The position numbers were made by a program, and so were the translations under genes. DNA of 35,184 nucleotides from NCBI GenBank assembly GCA_030538115.1, contig JAUNUP010000009.1, forward strand, positions 117,762 through 152,945. The letters run 5' to 3'. Below are positions 7,432-14,934 of the stretch, piece after piece (the first letter of the stretch is position 1; each line of letters opens with the position of its first letter). A model generated the notes under the pieces. The model was not told the DNA's origin, ran no database searches, and worked only from the letters and a program-made list of their open reading frames with translations. This DNA is from Dermatophilus congolensis (GTDB lineage: Bacteria > Actinomycetota > Actinomycetes > Actinomycetales > Dermatophilaceae).

Positions 7432-8481
7432 TCAGCCGATGAGCCGAGCCGCGAGCTCGCGCACCGTCGCTTCGCGAGCCGGTGTACGACCCAGCGGGTC
7501 GTTCTCGTACGACCCGGCGATGGGCTGGACCATGACCTCATCGACATCGAACTCCGCTGCGATGGAGCGGATCTGCTCGGCCACGCTGTCGGCCGTACCG
7601 AGGAACCACGGCCGGGTGAGGTTTTCGAACTTGTCGGGCGGGAGCGGCGAGGTGGCGGCAAGGCTCTCCTCCACGGTGTACAGCGGCTGACGCGGTGCGC
7701 CCGTGTAGATCGAGGCCATCATGTGCTGGAAGGGGCGGGCGAGTCGTCGCGCCTCCTCCTCGCTCTCCGCGACGACGGCGTTCACGGTGACGAACGTGCG
7801 CGGCTGATCGGGGCCGGTGAACTGGTCGCGGTAGAGGGCCAGTGCCTCGGTGGTGCCGCGCCCCGCGAAGTGGTGGGCGAACACGTACGGCAGGCCGAGC
7901 CGGGCGGCGAGACGCGCGGAGTAGTCGGAGGAGCCGAGCAGCCACACCGGCGGCTCGCCGACGGCCTTCGGGGTCGCGGAGATCTCGAACTGCCGCCCAC
8001 CGATGCGCACGCCCGCTCCGTCGGGTGACATGAACGCGATGACCTGCTCGACGAATTCCGGGAAACGCGAGACGGGGTCGGCACCCTCGGCGCCCACGGC
8101 CCCGCCCGAGCGCAGCGCCCAGGAGGTGACGGGGTCGGTGCCGGGCGCGCGCCCGATGCCGAGGTCGATGCGACCGGGGAACGCGGCCTCGAGCACCGCG
8201 AACTGCTCGGCCACAGCCAGGGGGGCGTGGTTCGGCAGCATCACGCCACCTGAGCCGACGCGGATGCGTGAGGTCGCTGAGGCGAGCAGCCCGATGAGCA
8301 CCGGCGGCGTCGTGGAGGCGACGGAGTCGGTGTTGTGGTGCTCGGCCACCCAGTACCGCGTGAGGCCGGATTCGTCGGCGACACGGGCCAGTTCGAGACT
8401 CGCCGCGATGGCGTCACCCGTAGTTTGCCCGGTGTGAACGGGGATGAGGTCGAGTAGAGACAACGCCAACGAGTCGGCCAT
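7432..8481 (-). CDS. LLM-class flavin-dependent oxidoreductase (MsnO8-like)
   Basis: This 349-residue luciferase-like monooxygenase with a TIM-barrel fold begins MADSLALSLLDLIPVHTGQT. It carries the typical RYWVAEHHNTDSVAS block, the LPNHAPLAVAEQFAVLEAAF segment, and RIDLGIGRAPGTDP, all hallmarks of the MsnO8/YhbW-type subgroup. It binds reduced FMN/F420-like cofactors; the substrate cannot be told from sequence. I chose ATG 8481 because homologues start with MxxxLxLSLLD. AGGAGG lies 12 nt upstream, slightly long. Upstream in-frame ATGs at 8526 and 8544 would add a basic, unlike tail. The gene is divergent from the zinc operon, with a perfect 22-bp palindrome between them that could be its operator. 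Confidence 0.88.
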   Translation of the reverse strand: MADSLALSLLDLIPVHTGQTTGDAIAASLELARVADESGLTRYWVAEHHNTDSVASTTPPVLIGLLASATSRIRVGSGGVMLPNHAPLAVAEQFAVLEAAFPGRIDLGIGRAPGTDPVTSWALRSGGAVGAEGADPVSRFPEFVEQVIAFMSPDGAGVRIGGRQFEISATPKAVGEPPVWLLGSSDYSARLAARLGLPYVFAHHFAGRGTTEALALYRDQFTGPDQPRTFVTVNAVVAESEEEARRLARPFQHMMASIYTGAPRQPLYTVEESLAATSPLPPDKFENLTRPWFLGTADSVAEQIRSIAAEFDVDEVMVQPIAGSYENDPLGRTPAREATVRELAARLIG

Positions 8482-8642
8482 GACCGGTTCGATCCTCCTG
8501 TGGGTGACGCGCCCGGAGATGGGCATGCGCTTCGTCCGTGGCAACCGACCGGCCCCGGCGCGTGTTCCCTCGCCTTCCGGAACGGCACACCCAGCAGAAC
8601 TGAAGTGACGCGGACATAGTTTCTAAACTGTGGCCTCTCCCT

Positions 8643-8664
8643 TAACTTCTGCTAGCAGAAGTTA
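8643..8664. promoter_or_regulatory. Perfect 22-bp palindrome (candidate operator)
   Basis: Each half is TAACTTCTGCT, mirrored exactly around the TA/GC centre (8643-8664). It lies between the divergent monooxygenase and znuA starts, 162 bp from the former and 87 bp from the latter. A smaller palindrome, AGTTT-CT-AAACT, lies at 8618-8629 on the monooxygenase side. A dimeric regulator (TetR/MarR-like) is a natural reader; none is encoded next to it. Confidence 0.55.
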
Positions 8665-8715
8665 GGGGAGTCCCGCGGTCCTGGGGAGTCGTGTGCGCAC
8701 AGACGCGGGGCTTAT

Positions 8716-8733
8716 TGACAATGGTTCCTATTA
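8716..8733 (+). promoter_or_regulatory. Candidate Zur box upstream of znuA
   Basis: TGACAATGGTTCCTATTA resembles the actinobacterial Zur consensus (TGAAAATGATTTTCATTA from memory), with about 13 of 18 positions agreeing. It sits 17 nt before the znuA start codon in front of an operon that encodes Zur itself, so zinc-dependent autorepression is likely. The TTGACA at 8715-8720 is part of this box and too close to the gene to be a convincing -35. Confidence 0.5.
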
Positions 8734-8750
8734 GCGACAGGGTTGGGTGC

Positions 8751-9752
8751 ATGATCCGTCGCGCCTTCCGTGCCGCCTCCCTCTTGCCTGCAACCGTCGT
8801 CGTCGGGCTCGCTCTCGCGTCGTGTGGCGGAGGCGATAGCGGCAGTGGCAGCCCCAGCGGCGAGGCGGTACAAGGCGATCGGATCTCAGTGGTCGCGTCG
8901 TTCTCTCCGCTGGCGTACGCCGTGGAGCGGGTCGGCGGCGAGCGCGTCGAGGTCACCAACCTCACGGGCGACGGAGCCGACCCCCACCACCTCGAACTGA
9001 CCCCGCGCCAGGTGGGTGCGGTGAAGGATGCGGCGCTGGTCGTGTACGAGAAGGGCATGCAGCCGGCCGCCGACACGGCGATCGAAACGGCAGCCCCCGC
9101 AAGGGTTCTCGATGTGTCGAGCCTGGCGACTCTCTCCGCAGAGGCGACGCAGACGATCGGTGAGGAGCCGTCAGCCGGGCAGGGCGGTCCCGACCCCGCG
9201 GAGGGCGAGACTCACTCCGCGGATGACGGGCACGACCACGGGCCCAACGATCCGCACTTCTGGCTCGACCCGAAGCTCTACGCCGACTCGGTGAAGCTGA
9301 TCGCCGACGAACTGACCGCAGCCGACGGCGCGGGAGCCGAGACGTACGAGGCCAACGCCGCGGCCCTCACCGCTGAAATCGAGAGGGTCGACGCGTCCTA
9401 CGCGCAGGCGCTGGGCACGTGCACACAGCGCTACCTCGTCACCGGTCACACCTCGTTCGCGTACCTGGCCAAGGCATACAACCTGAGCCAGGTCGGTATC
9501 GCGGGGGTGCTCAACGAATCCGAGCCCGACCCGGCCCGCATCGGTCGCGTCGTCGACTTCGTGAAGAAGCAGGGCATCACGACCCTGTACGCCGAAGAGA
9601 GCGAAGCCTCCACGGTGGTCGACACGGTGGCGCGCGAGGCCAGCGCAACAATGTCGACACTCGACAACCTCGCGCTCACCAAGGAGGGCGGCTACGCCTC
9701 TCGTATGGAGGCGAACCTGACGACCCTTCGAGCCGGTCAGGAGTGCTCGTGA
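8751..9752 (+). CDS. znuA: Zinc ABC transporter substrate-binding lipoprotein
   Basis: This 333-residue, cluster A-I metal-binding protein has an N-terminal signal peptide ending in lipobox LASC with the lipidated Cys at about residue 25. It is followed by a Gly/Ser linker and ISVVASFSPLAYAVERVGGE, typical of ZnuA. A histidine/acid-rich loop (DDGHDHGPNDPHFWLDP) precedes the metal-site block; the TGHTSFAYLAKAYNL segment carries another metal-site His. Length fits the family. I chose ATG 8751 over upstream in-frame starts because it begins the signal peptide directly and follows the Zur-like box. It is the first gene of a znuA-znuC-znuB-zur operon. Zinc rather than manganese is inferred from the His-rich loop and the linked zur. 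Confidence 0.92.
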   Translation: MIRRAFRAASLLPATVVVGLALASCGGGDSGSGSPSGEAVQGDRISVVASFSPLAYAVERVGGERVEVTNLTGDGADPHHLELTPRQVGAVKDAALVVYEKGMQPAADTAIETAAPARVLDVSSLATLSAEATQTIGEEPSAGQGGPDPAEGETHSADDGHDHGPNDPHFWLDPKLYADSVKLIADELTAADGAGAETYEANAAALTAEIERVDASYAQALGTCTQRYLVTGHTSFAYLAKAYNLSQVGIAGVLNESEPDPARIGRVVDFVKKQGITTLYAEESEASTVVDTVAREASATMSTLDNLALTKEGGYASRMEANLTTLRAGQECS

Positions 9753-10567
9753 CGGGGGGCCGACAACAGGTCGTCGAACTCCGCGAGGCCTGCTTCGGAT
9801 ACGGCGACGAAGAGATCGTTCACGGCGTCGACCTGTCGATCACCGCAGGCGAACGGGTCGGCCTGCTGGGCCCCAACGGCTGCGGCAAGACCACCCTGGT
9901 GCGCGGCCTTCTGGGCCTGAACACGCATTTGTCGGGGCAGGTCGAGGTCTTCGGAGAGCCGCTCGCCTCCCTCTCCCGGCGCTACCGGCTCGGCTACGTG
10001 CCGCAGCGGCACACGCTGTCGACCTCGGTGGTCGCGACGGTCAACGAAATCGTCGCCGCCGGGCGTCTGCCCCACCAGGGCTGGCTGGCGCGGATGTCGC
10101 AGCGTGACAAAGCCGTCGTGGCCGAGAGTCTTGACCTCGTCGGCCTCGGCCGGTTCGCGAAGGCCCAGGTCGCGCACCTCTCGGGCGGGCAGCAGCGCCG
10201 GGTGCTCATTGCCCGGGCACTCGCCGCTCAGCCGGAGGTGCTGATCATGGACGAACCGACGGCAGGCGTGGACGCAACGAGCCAGGGCGCCCTGGTCGAC
10301 GTGCTGCTCCGCCTGGCCGACGCCGGGGTGACGCAGCTGATCGTCACCCACGAGGTGGCCGTGCTCGCCCCGCTGCTCACGCGCGTCGTGGCCATGGACT
10401 CGGGCCGCATCGCCTTCGACGGCGCCCCCGCCGCCTACCGCGAACACGTGCTCGCCACCTCCGAGTGGGCCGAACACCATCACGGGCACTCACCCGAGAA
10501 GCCGGAGCGCCGATCGGTGGCCGGGCTCGACGAGGCAATCCCCGACGGAGGTCGTCATCATGACTGA
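9749..10567 (+). CDS. znuC: Zinc ABC transporter ATP-binding protein
   Basis: This 272-residue ABC ATPase energises zinc import. It has Walker A GPNGCGKTT at about residues 41-49, the Q-loop in YVPQRHTLST, signature LSGGQQRR, Walker B VLIMDEPTAGVD, and a switch His in IVTHEV. The start is GTG 9749, overlapping the znuA stop as GTGA with CAGGAG 6 nt upstream, which implies translational coupling. The C-terminal tail is His-rich (EHHHGHSPEK), common in zinc transport ATPases. It overlaps znuB by 8 nt. Confidence 0.93.
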   Translation: MTGGRQQVVELREACFGYGDEEIVHGVDLSITAGERVGLLGPNGCGKTTLVRGLLGLNTHLSGQVEVFGEPLASLSRRYRLGYVPQRHTLSTSVVATVNEIVAAGRLPHQGWLARMSQRDKAVVAESLDLVGLGRFAKAQVAHLSGGQQRRVLIARALAAQPEVLIMDEPTAGVDATSQGALVDVLLRLADAGVTQLIVTHEVAVLAPLLTRVVAMDSGRIAFDGAPAAYREHVLATSEWAEHHHGHSPEKPERRSVAGLDEAIPDGGRHHD

Positions 10568-11462
10568 GCTGCTCTCCTACGACTTCATGCAGCGCGCCCT
10601 GCTGGCCGCGGTGCTGGTGGGTGTCTCGGCACCCGCAGTCGGTGTCTTCCTCGTGCAGCGCCAGTTGTCGCTCATCGGCGACGGCATCGGCCACGTCGCG
10701 CTCGCCGGTGTGGCCGTCGGTCTGCTCACGGGCACCCAGCCCATCGCGACGGCCCTCATCGTCACGGTCATCGCCGCCGTCCTCATCGAACTCGTGCGGG
10801 CCAGCGGTCGCACCACCGGAGACACAGCGCTCGCGATCATGTTCTACGGCGGCATCGCGGCCGGCGTGGTGCTGATGTCGCGCGCCACCACCGGAGGCGG
10901 AACGCTCGACTCGTACCTGTTCGGCGCCATCACGACGACCTCGCCCACCGACCTCGTCACGTTCGCCGTGCTCGCCGCAGTGGTGTTCGCGCTCACGTGG
11001 CTGCTGCGATCGCGCCTGTTCGCAGTGGCCGCCGACCCCGAGTACAGCCGCGCCGTGGGGGTGCCGGTGTTGGCGCTGAACATCCTGCTCACCGTGCTCA
11101 CGGCCGTGACCGTCGTGGTGTCGATGCGAGTCGTGGGTCTCCTCCTCATCAGCGCGCTCATGATCGTGCCGAACGCCACCAGCCAGCTCGTGGCGCGCAG
11201 CTTCGGTTCGGCGGTGGTGCTCGCCACCGCCATCGGTCTGGCCTGCAGCGTCGGGGGCGTGGCCGCCTCCTACTACCTCGACACCCCCTCGGGCGGAACG
11301 ATCGTGGTGCTCGCTGTCGGCCTGTTCACCGTGGTCAGCGTGGTCAAGGCCGTCACCGACGGAGCGCGACAGAGGCACCGCTCACGCATGGCCCGACTGC
11401 GCAGCGGGCACGGCCACGATGCCGCACGCGAGCCTGCAGCCCTGCGGGAGGTCGCGCAGTGA
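10560..11462 (+). CDS. znuB: Zinc ABC transporter membrane permease
   Basis: This 300-residue polytopic permease of the ABC-3 family has about eight or nine hydrophobic helices. Typical blocks are GVFLVQRQLSLIGDGIGHVALAG near the N-terminus and VVSMRVVGLLLISALMIVP in the C-terminal half. It forms the zinc channel with ZnuC and receives zinc from ZnuA. Start ATG 10560 lies inside the end of znuC with a GGAGG-type ribosome site. It is followed by zur with a GTGA overlap. Confidence 0.93.
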   Translation: MTELLSYDFMQRALLAAVLVGVSAPAVGVFLVQRQLSLIGDGIGHVALAGVAVGLLTGTQPIATALIVTVIAAVLIELVRASGRTTGDTALAIMFYGGIAAGVVLMSRATTGGGTLDSYLFGAITTTSPTDLVTFAVLAAVVFALTWLLRSRLFAVAADPEYSRAVGVPVLALNILLTVLTAVTVVVSMRVVGLLLISALMIVPNATSQLVARSFGSAVVLATAIGLACSVGGVAASYYLDTPSGGTIVVLAVGLFTVVSVVKAVTDGARQRHRSRMARLRSGHGHDAAREPAALREVAQ

Positions 11463-11899
11463 CCGAACCACGCCGCCGCACCACCCGCCAGCAGACGGCG
11501 ATCGAGGCCGCCCTACGTGGAGCCGAGGAGTTCGTCTCCGCCCAGGCCGTGCACCTGCGCCTGCGTGCGGAGGGCGAGCGCATCGGCCTCGCCACCGTGT
11601 ACCGCACGTTGGGGCGCATGTGTGAAGACGGACATCTCGATGTGGTCCGCAATGCCGAGGGCGAGTCGCTGTACCGGTTCTGCGAGAGCGAGGCCCATCA
11701 CCACCACCTCGTCTGTCGACGCTGCGGTCACGCAGTCGAGGTGAACGGGCCGGCCGCGGTCGAATCCTGGGTGAACACGGTGTCGGCCCGGCACGGATTC
11801 ACCGAGATCTCGCACACGATCGAGCTGTTCGGAATGTGTGCCGCCTGCTCTGCCTCCTCCTCCGAGGGCGGCCCTGAAGCGGAGTTGAGCCAGAGCTGA
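11459..11899 (+). CDS. zur: Fur-family zinc uptake regulator
   Basis: This 146-residue Fur-superfamily repressor has an N-terminal winged helix (TTRQQTAIEAAL, then IGLATVYRTLGRM) and a C-terminal dimerisation/metal domain. HHHHLVCRRCGH at about residues 80-91 and CAAC at about 127-130 supply the structural Cys4 zinc site. The position in a znu operon and a Zur-like box before znuA indicate zinc sensing rather than iron. GTG 11459 overlaps the znuB stop, giving four coupled genes. The C-terminus is Ser/Glu-rich and probably disordered. Confidence 0.92.
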   Translation: MTEPRRRTTRQQTAIEAALRGAEEFVSAQAVHLRLRAEGERIGLATVYRTLGRMCEDGHLDVVRNAEGESLYRFCESEAHHHHLVCRRCGHAVEVNGPAAVESWVNTVSARHGFTEISHTIELFGMCAACSASSSEGGPEAELSQS

Positions 11900-11942
11900 G
11901 GCTCGGCTGACGCCACACACGGTTCTGGTCCAGAATGAGCGG

Positions 11943-12752
11943 GTGTCTGATACATCTGCCTCCACCGTTTCCGTAAGCCTCTCGATCGCCGGCTCCGAAG
12001 CCACCGGTGGTGCCGGTGCGCAGGCGGACCTCAAGACCTTCCAGGCGCTCGGTACCTTCGGAATCGTCGCGTTGACGTGCATCGTCTCGTTCGACCCCAA
12101 GAACAACTGGGCGCACCGCTTCGTGCCGGTCGATCCCCAGGTGATCGCCGACCAGCTCGAGGCCGAGTTCGCCTGCTACACGATCGACGCGGTGAAGACC
12201 GGCATGCTCGGCACCCCTGCGACCATCGAGACCGTGGCCCGCGAGCTCGGTGCCCGCAAGCCCCGCCACCTCGTCGTCGACCCCGTGCTCATCTGCAAGG
12301 GTCAAGAGCCGGGCGCGGCGCTCGACACCGACAACGCGCTCAAGGAGCACATCCTGCCGCTGGCCACGTTCGTCACTCCGAACCACTTCGAGGCCATGTC
12401 GCTGTCGGGTATGGCGGCGATCGACTCCGAAGAAGACCTCATCGAGGCGGCCAAGCGCATCCACGAGCTGTGCGGAGCCGCAGTGCTCGCCAAGGGTGGC
12501 GTGCGGCTCGAGGGGCCGGACGCGATCGACGTGTTCTACGACGGCGAGACCCTCGAGGTGCTGCGCGAGGCGAAGGTCGGCGAGTACGCGGTCAGCGGTG
12601 CGGGCTGCTCACTCGCCGCCGCGGTCACGGCCGAACTGGCAAAGGGCGCGACCCCGCTGGAGGCCGCCCGCACGGCCAAGGCGTTCGTCACCCGGGGCAT
12701 CTACGAGCGGGTCTCCTCGAACGCTCCGTTCGACGCGATCCGGCACCTCTGA
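11943..12752 (+). CDS. pdxK: Pyridoxal/hydroxymethylpyrimidine kinase (PdxK/ThiD family)
   Basis: This 269-residue ribokinase-fold kinase shows SIAGSEATGGAGAQADLKTFQ near the N-terminus, VKTGMLG, VVDPVLICKG, TPNHFEAMSLSG, and the anion hole SGAGCSLAAAV with Cys222. The motifs fit the ThiD-like pyridoxal kinases of Bacillus and Staphylococcus (GAGC rather than GTGC) better than classic PdxY, so vitamin B6 salvage is the more likely job. A thiamine precursor kinase activity cannot be excluded. The start is GTG 11943, 43 nt after zur, with a weak ribosome site. A terminator at 12755-12773 ends it. Confidence 0.85.
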   Translation: MSDTSASTVSVSLSIAGSEATGGAGAQADLKTFQALGTFGIVALTCIVSFDPKNNWAHRFVPVDPQVIADQLEAEFACYTIDAVKTGMLGTPATIETVARELGARKPRHLVVDPVLICKGQEPGAALDTDNALKEHILPLATFVTPNHFEAMSLSGMAAIDSEEDLIEAAKRIHELCGAAVLAKGGVRLEGPDAIDVFYDGETLEVLREAKVGEYAVSGAGCSLAAAVTAELAKGATPLEAARTAKAFVTRGIYERVSSNAPFDAIRHL

Positions 12753-12754
12753 CG

Positions 12755-12773
12755 CTCGCCCGAGGCGAGTTTT
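12755..12773 (+). terminator. Rho-independent terminator after the pdxK-like gene
   Basis: CTCGCC (12755-12760), loop CGA, GGCGAG (12764-12769), then TTTT (12770-12773), beginning 3 nt after the stop codon. Confidence 0.75.
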
Positions 12774-12951
12774 CGAGCGCACTGCGACTGTCGCTGTTGC
12801 GTCTTGGACGCCCGTCAGAATTCCGTCCAGGATTTTCCTCTTGATCGACCGTCCAACGTCGATAGGTGGGTGTCCGGCAAGGAGCCGAACACACACCGAC
12901 TTCATCGCACTGCGGTTGGGGCCGCAGATGAAGACCGAAGGGGGAGTAAGA

Positions 12952-13317
12952 ATGTCGCGCGAAATCGGGCGGGAGTTCCAAGCCGCAGCACAGGCCCAGG
13001 CGAGCGCCGTCAACGACATGGTGCACGCCGCCCGCGGAGTCGCGGTGATCGACGCCGCAACCGTGATCGGCGCCCAATGCGCCACCTGCGACGGGTTCAT
13101 GTGCCTCGACTGCGTCGACGGTCACGAGCACGCCAAGTGCACGCGGGCTTGCCCCGACTGCCTCATCGAGAACGTCGACTGGGACGAGGCGCTCGAGATG
13201 TCGCAGATCGTCACCGAGCTACGCGGGCTGCACGCGCTCGACGACGCCATCGCGGCTATGGACCGCGAAGAGGCCGAGCAGAACGCTCGCGATCAGCGAG
13301 GAGACCTCTCGGCCTGA
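12952..13317 (+). CDS. Unrecognised seven-cysteine small protein
   Basis: This 121-residue soluble protein matches no family I recognise. An Ala-rich N-terminal helix (about 1-40) is followed by a compact cysteine cluster, C43-x2-C46-x4-C51-x2-C54-x8-C63-x3-C67-x2-C70, with H58 and H60 inside it. An acidic helical C-terminus follows (VDWDEALEMSQIVTEL and EEAEQNARDQ). The pattern suggests a structural zinc site or an Fe-S cluster with one spare ligand. ATG 12952 has GGGGAG 6 nt upstream; an in-frame ATG at 12928 is less well placed. It is monocistronic between the pdxK terminator and a hairpin pair at 13323-13391. About 200 bp upstream is non-coding without an obvious promoter. Confidence 0.75.
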   Translation: MSREIGREFQAAAQAQASAVNDMVHAARGVAVIDAATVIGAQCATCDGFMCLDCVDGHEHAKCTRACPDCLIENVDWDEALEMSQIVTELRGLHALDDAIAAMDREEAEQNARDQRGDLSA

Positions 13318-13322
13318 CGTAC

Positions 13323-13340
13323 CGGCTCTGGGGGGAGCCG
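13323..13340. terminator. Short hairpin between convergent genes
   Basis: CGGCTC (13323-13328), loop TGGGGG, GAGCCG (13335-13340), just before the amidase stop on the other strand. It is weak alone and probably acts with the larger stem at 13355-13391. Confidence 0.4.
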
Positions 13341-13341
13341 C

Positions 13342-14259
13342 TCAGCGTTCGAGGAAGAGGCGGACGCCGTCGACGACGGCGTCCGCCTCTTTGGCGTGGA
13401 ACGCGGCGCTGGTGAGCAGACGGGCCTCGGTGGTGTTACGCATGTTGCCGGCCTCGAGCATCACGGCGGGCACGGTGGAGAGGTTGAGTCCGGCGATGTC
13501 ATCGCGCGGGGTGATGCCGGTGCCCTTGCCCAGGTAGGTGGAGCGGGGCAGCCCGGTGCGCTTGGCGTAGGCGTCGCGAAGCAGGGTGGCGAGCCGGGCC
13601 GATTTCTTCTCGACCGTGCTGCCGCCGGCCATGCCCGTCGAGCGGATCACGTGGAACCCTCGCGCCTTGGCGGCCGCTCCGTCGGCGTGGAGCGACACGA
13701 CCACATCGGCAGCGAACCTGTTGCCGATGGCGGCCCGCTCGTTGACGCACGGCCCGATCCCGGCGTTGTCGGGACGGGTCAGTACCACCTTGGCGCCGAG
13801 GTTCTGCAGGCGCTCGGCGGCCTTCGTGGCCACGGCCCAGTTGTGCCGGTGCTCCGCATAGCCCGCGTTGGTGCTGGTTCCTGTGGTGTTGCAGGCCTTC
13901 TTACCGCCGCGTCCGTCGGGTACCTGACGGTTGTTGATGCGCGAGTCGGCGACTCCGTTGTGGCCGGGGTCGAGCACGACCGTCGTGCCCTTGAGCGGGC
14001 CCTTGCCGGTCGTGCGGAGCGCGACCCCGCCCGCGCTCGGCTTCGACCGTGCATGGCGGGAGTACACGGCTCCCTTGAACAGGGACTGCGTCGCCGAGGT
14101 GGCCGTCAGTGGACCCTGCACCACCACGGGCTCGGCGGTGAGCGGGAGGGCACGCGAGGGCGTGGCCCGCTCGCCGTCGGCGGAGGCGACCGCGCACGCG
14201 GAGAGCGTGAGCAAGCCCGCGACGAGCGCGCCCGTGGCGCCGGGCCGGGTGAGGTGCAT
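13342..14259 (-). CDS. Exported N-acetylmuramoyl-L-alanine amidase (Rv3717/Ami1-like, Amidase_3)
   Basis: This 305-residue secreted zinc amidase cleaves the peptide stem from peptidoglycan. The N-terminus is a signal peptide ending LTLSAC, which also fits a lipobox at Cys22. The Amidase_3 domain spans about 92-303. Zinc ligands are visible as H100 (VLDPGHNG), E136 (GYAEH) and H191 (SLHADG), and the catalytic Glu as E269 (MLEAGN). The NRQVPDGRGGKK…TGTSTN block closely resembles the mycobacterial enzyme Rv3717, as I recall it, including paired Cys residues (C123, C171). There is no binding repeat, so it is a bare catalytic domain. ATG 14259 has GGAGGG 8 nt upstream. It is transcribed alone. Confidence 0.9.
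   Translation of the reverse strand: MHLTRPGATGALVAGLLTLSACAVASADGERATPSRALPLTAEPVVVQGPLTATSATQSLFKGAVYSRHARSKPSAGGVALRTTGKGPLKGTTVVLDPGHNGVADSRINNRQVPDGRGGKKACNTTGTSTNAGYAEHRHNWAVATKAAERLQNLGAKVVLTRPDNAGIGPCVNERAAIGNRFAADVVVSLHADGAAAKARGFHVIRSTGMAGGSTVEKKSARLATLLRDAYAKRTGLPRSTYLGKGTGITPRDDIAGLNLSTVPAVMLEAGNMRNTTEARLLTSAAFHAKEADAVVDGVRLFLER
13355..13391. terminator. 17-bp perfect hairpin inside the 3' end of the amidase gene
   Basis: AAGAGGCGGACGCCGTC (13355-13371), loop GAC, then its exact complement (13375-13391). It lies within the last codons of the amidase (…KEADAVVDGVRLFLER) and 38 nt past the stop of the seven-Cys gene, so for plus-strand transcription it is a good terminator. Confidence 0.65.
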
Positions 14260-14428
14260 GACGGATCCCTCCGATGAGCGTGAGCGGATGATGCCAGTGT
14301 CGCATCGCCTCCGATCAGGCTTGTCGACCTGACGCCCGGCCTGTCAGCCTGCGATGGGCCGGATGATTACGTGGCCCCGACAGGCGCTTGCATCTTGACT
14401 TTCGCCTCAGGGGCGACAGGCTTGGAAC

Positions 14429-14839
14429 ATGCCTGAACGTCCGCTCCCAGAATCGCACCCCGCCTTCGCGGCGCACTTCGACGACGACCTGTACGACAAC
14501 ATCGACGACGCCTATGCGCCGTTCGGTAGTGCCGAGGGCGAAGACTTGCTGCGCGAATGGGGCGACAAGCGCGACGAACTGGCCGAAGAGTCGTTCATCA
14601 CCGACCTGGTGCCCGCGTTCGGTGACGACCTGGGCACCCGCATCGGCCAGGACGACGAGGAGGGCGAGATCGAGACCCTCGTCGTGGCCGCCGGGTTCAC
14701 GCTGTTGCGCCTGCTCGGCGAGATCGACGAGCAAGACAGGCAGTACATGCTCCGCTCCCTCAACCACCTCGAGGTGGTATACGGCGAGCAGTCCGAGTTC
14801 GAGACCATGCGCGAAGACCTGGAGTCGTTCGACGGCTGA
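14429..14839 (+). CDS. Unrecognised acidic protein
   Basis: This 136-residue, strongly acidic, cysteine-free soluble protein matches no family I can name. The N-terminal third is Asp-rich (HFDDDLYDNIDDAYAPFGSA); the middle and C-terminus look helical (ETLVVAAGFTLLRLLGEI). It has no signal peptide or membrane segment. ATG 14429 is preceded by AGGCTTGGA, a modest ribosome site. It is divergent from the amidase (169-bp gap) and ends in a strong terminator facing the MFS gene. The frame is preferred over alternatives because its composition is protein-like. Confidence 0.7.
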   Translation: MPERPLPESHPAFAAHFDDDLYDNIDDAYAPFGSAEGEDLLREWGDKRDELAEESFITDLVPAFGDDLGTRIGQDDEEGEIETLVVAAGFTLLRLLGEIDEQDRQYMLRSLNHLEVVYGEQSEFETMREDLESFDG

Positions 14840-14865
14840 GTATCCCGCCCCTTCCCGCAGACATG

Positions 14866-14901
14866 AGTGGGGCCTGACCACCTTGGTGGCCAGGCCCCAC
14901 T
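14866..14901. terminator. Bidirectional hairpin terminator
   Basis: AGTGGGGCCTG (14866-14876) pairs with CAGGCCCCACT (14891-14901); an inner CCACC/GGTGG extends the stem with one A-C mismatch. It is shared by the acidic-protein gene and the MFS operon. Confidence 0.85.
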
Positions 14902-14934
14902 GCTCGTATTCAGCCCGTTGTCTTCGCGGAGACG

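Noticed and set aside
8715..8740. TTGACA as the -35 of znuA
   Set aside because: It would place the start point at or beyond the start codon and has no matching -10; it is better explained as part of the Zur-like box.
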